Shown piece by piece: positions 62,151 to 64,000 of a stretch of 64,000 bases of DNA. The DNA lies in NCBI GenBank assembly GCA_963705275.1, contig OY970063.1, positions 992,001-1,056,000 of the forward strand. The letters run 5' to 3'. The stretch is from Fen-1135 sp963705275 (GTDB taxonomy: Bacteria; Desulfobacterota; Syntrophia; Syntrophales; UBA2185). The notes below the pieces were generated by a model. The model had not been told where the DNA came from. It saw nothing but the letters and a program-made list of their open reading frames with translations, and made no database searches. The number at the start of each line of letters is the position of its first letter. The first letter of the stretch is position 1. The translations under genes were made by a program, and so were the position numbers.

Positions 62151-62408
62151 ATGGCTATGACTTATTCATTTGCCTGTCCCCTGCCCTGTGATTACGAAAT
62201 AAAGGTCCATGCTAATAACAATGACGATGCGGTGAATACTATCATCAGGGCAGGCGCCATGCGCTGCCGCAATATCGAAAAAAATTGCCGTTGTGAAAAA
62301 GCCCGTGTCCATTTGCCGCCGGTAACAGCAGAACAGTTGAGAAGCATTGTGCGATTATGCATGAAGGAAGAACATGACCCATCAAGCCGTCATGCAGGTG
62401 GCGGATGA
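62151..62408 (+). CDS. Small DUF1059-like protein
   Basis: An 85-residue cytosolic protein starting MTYSFACPLPCDYEIKVHAN with a Cys pair near the N-terminus and a second Cys cluster CRNIEKNCRCEKARVHL in the middle; helix QLRSIVRLCMKEEHD at the C-terminus. The start and spacing recall DUF1059 small proteins. GAGAGGAG lies 6 bases before the ATG. Function unknown. Confidence 0.6.
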   Translation: MAMTYSFACPLPCDYEIKVHANNNDDAVNTIIRAGAMRCRNIEKNCRCEKARVHLPPVTAEQLRSIVRLCMKEEHDPSSRHAGGG

Positions 62409-62505
62409 CATATAGACGCAGTTTAGGGTGCTCAAGGCCGCCTTTTCCTGAGTAAATGTGTCGGTTCAAGAAGACCCCCCTCTTGTGGCAATATCAAAAT
62501 TGCCG

Positions 62506-64000
62506 TTACCTGGGAAAGGGCCCTTGAGTAACCTGGACCATGTCACCGATACGAAGCCACTTCGAAAAAGCAGCCTGTACATCTCGAGCGGTTATCTTCA
62601 AGAATCTTCCCGCGGCGATTGCGGGCTCGTCGAGGGGCAGGTCATGAGTCGCCCTGTAAATAAGTCCCAGCGCTATGCTGTCGGCGCTTGCCTCCGCAAG
62701 CTGGATCTCTCGAAGCGTGAGAGACTGGGCTTTCCTCAGTTCATCGGGTGTGACTGGCTCTTGTTGCATCTTTTTCAGATCATGCTCGATGATGGCACGC
62801 GCCTTAGACACATTGTCAGGGTCGCAGGAGTACCTCACTTCATAAAGGGATCGCGTCTTGCCCACGTCGAAGGATGAAGAAACATGATATACGAGCCCCG
62901 TTTTTTCTCTCAGATCACGGTAAAGCCACGTTGAGTAAAATGCGCCTCCCAACACGTGGTTCCCCAATTCCAGAGCGTAGTAGTCCGGATGAGACCTGGT
63001 CAGGCCGAGCGTTTCCGCGAGAACCACTCTAGTCTGAGACCGGCTTAGATCCGGCACGGCCGTGGCGGATGCCGTATTTAACGGAACAGGAGGCAGCAGC
63101 GTTTCAGGTGTCGGTCCTTCGGCTCGCCATGCTCCGAAGTATTTCCCGATCACCTTCCTGACCTCCTCCGGCGCCACCTTGCCGATAAAGACGATCGTCG
63201 TCACGTCCGGGCGGAAGACCTTGCGGTAGTATGATTTCAAATCATCCAAAGTCAGAGAAGAAACAGTCGACGGCGTGGCCTCGCGCAGTGTTGCGTCGTT
63301 CTTGGGAAAGAGGGAAGTTCGGAGTGTACGCTTCGTCAGGTAGTCGGGACTCTCAAGTTCGCCCGCCACTTCATCAGCAACCTGTTTCCGCAATGTTTTG
63401 AAGGCCTCTTCGGGCAGTGCCGGATGAAGCAGATTATCCGCAAGGAGCTCGACGCCGCGCTCAAATTGTTTGGCGAGCGTCTGTAGTGAGAAATCAGTGT
63501 CCACTGATACTTCCGCCCCTATGTCATCCAGAGCTTTCTGGAAGGAGAGCCTGTCGAGTGAAGCAGTACCGAAAGAAAATAGCGGTCCCAGCACACGATC
63601 CACTCCTTCCTTTCCCTCCGGGGTCTCAAGGTGAGGATTGTTCTTCACATGGCCGTACACGCTTGCAGTGTCGCTCACAGAAGCATATTGAACGATAATT
63701 TTGAGTCCATTGGGAAGAACTATGACCTCCGGATTAACCGTGGAAGGCGGCACGGAAAGCCTATTCAATGACTTTTCCGCCCACCCGGGAAGTTCAACGC
63801 TCTTTGTCTCTTTCGGCGCGAAGGACTCCATCACGGCGCGGGGTCTCGCGGAGACAGGCCTGCCTGCCGCTTCCGGAACGAGAATCGCTTCTATAGATTG
63901 ATGAAGCTGCAGATACTTCACAGCCACCCTATTCACATCGGCTACAGAAACCTTCTGAATGGCCCGTAATGCGTCATCCGGTGATTGCCTTCCTTCCACT
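62506..64000 (-). CDS. M16 family peptidase, C-terminal part (runs off the window)
   Basis: The last 497 residues of a processing-peptidase-like M16 protein; the 5' part with the zinc motif lies beyond base 64000. The visible part has the end of the first half (SVADVNRVAVKYLQLHQ) and a whole second half: VIVLPNGLKIIVQYASV, the substrate-binding YRKVFRPDVTTIVFIGKV and the Arg-Tyr motif in LREKTGLVYHVSSSFDVG. The inactive second half lacks HxxEH as usual. Fused two-halves M16 proteins are usually periplasmic. Confidence 0.9.
   Translation of the reverse strand, partial: VEGRQSPDDALRAIQKVSVADVNRVAVKYLQLHQSIEAILVPEAAGRPVSARPRAVMESFAPKETKSVELPGWAEKSLNRLSVPPSTVNPEVIVLPNGLKIIVQYASVSDTASVYGHVKNNPHLETPEGKEGVDRVLGPLFSFGTASLDRLSFQKALDDIGAEVSVDTDFSLQTLAKQFERGVELLADNLLHPALPEEAFKTLRKQVADEVAGELESPDYLTKRTLRTSLFPKNDATLREATPSTVSSLTLDDLKSYYRKVFRPDVTTIVFIGKVAPEEVRKVIGKYFGAWRAEGPTPETLLPPVPLNTASATAVPDLSRSQTRVVLAETLGLTRSHPDYYALELGNHVLGGAFYSTWLYRDLREKTGLVYHVSSSFDVGKTRSLYEVRYSCDPDNVSKARAIIEHDLKKMQQEPVTPDELRKAQSLTLREIQLAEASADSIALGLIYRATHDLPLDEPAIAAGRFLKITARDVQAAFSKWLRIGDMVQVTQGPFPR

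Noticed and set aside
1..64000. CRISPR arrays, tRNA, rRNA, complete insertion sequences or prophage
   Set aside because: No regularly spaced repeats, no cloverleaf-like intergenic segments, no transposase or integrase and no phage structural genes were found on reading.

Overview
The window reads as chromosomal DNA of an anaerobic Gram-negative bacterium, most likely a deltaproteobacterium in the broad sense (Desulfobacterota; a Syntrophus or Syntrophorhabdus-like lineage would fit). Supporting points are the pgpA-cinA-thpR-recA-recX-alaS run, an aldehyde:ferredoxin oxidoreductase, rubrerythrin with a PerR-type regulator, many small lipoproteins, GspA/GspB-type secretion accessory proteins and a tripartite RND pump with an outer-membrane channel. 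The taxonomic call is inference. No rRNA, tRNA, CRISPR array, prophage or complete insertion sequence was seen.

Layout. 1-2433: 3' part of lepA and a hemW, both broken by single-base frameshifts. 2434-4680: AT-rich accessory patch with a 32-residue Lys-rich protein, a solitary HNH-type protein and a Phd/RelE toxin-antitoxin pair. 4690-7714: a decayed scrap of dinB, a split PA2779/PA2778-type secreted module (membrane protein, C39 peptidase, TPR lipoprotein) and a frameshifted dinB under a LexA box. 7853-15120: M17 N-terminal-domain protein, pgpA (probable CTG start), cinA, thpR, recA, recX, alaS, closed by a strong terminator. 15364-24694: lipoprotein, UPF0182 membrane protein, spermidine-synthase-like membrane protein, frameshifted M29 aminopeptidase, two zinc-ribbon miniproteins, GspA/GspB pair. 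24870-29973: NCS2 permease, E1-like protein, MoaD-like protein, a protein with an apparent MoaD-like segment, and a tungsten/molybdenum AOR. 30291-31612: perR-rubrerythrin-ACT protein. 31653-39467: glycosyltransferase, lexA, hydrolase, methyltransferase, TPR lipoprotein, bpt, PreP-like protease. 39558-40635: higBA between two imperfect direct repeats. 40864-43103: His-rich protein, nikR, degenerate gap, two small membrane proteins. 43445-47715: sirtuin and flavoenzymes. 48207-50266: copper/thiol-type Cys-rich cluster with a NosL-like protein. 51112-54875: MbfA-like ferritin/VIT1 fusion, MarR regulator, LysM lipoprotein, RNB exoribonuclease. 54954-61650: tetR-OMF-MFP-RND efflux operon. 62151-64000: small conserved protein and the C-terminal part of an M16 peptidase running off the window.

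Themes. (i) SOS control: lexA and dinB share one promoter architecture with the palindrome TAGAAC-N4-GTTCTA lying between the -35 and -10 boxes. (ii) Oxidative and metal stress: PerR/rubrerythrin, MbfA, NikR/His-rich protein, NosL-like and Cys-rich exported proteins. (iii) Pterin-dependent aldehyde oxidation: AOR beside MoaD-like and E1-like proteins. (iv) Sequence integrity: at least nine apparent single-base frame breaks, eight of them explained by one extra base, hit otherwise well-conserved genes. Consensus errors are the simplest explanation, but they matter for anyone using the protein set.
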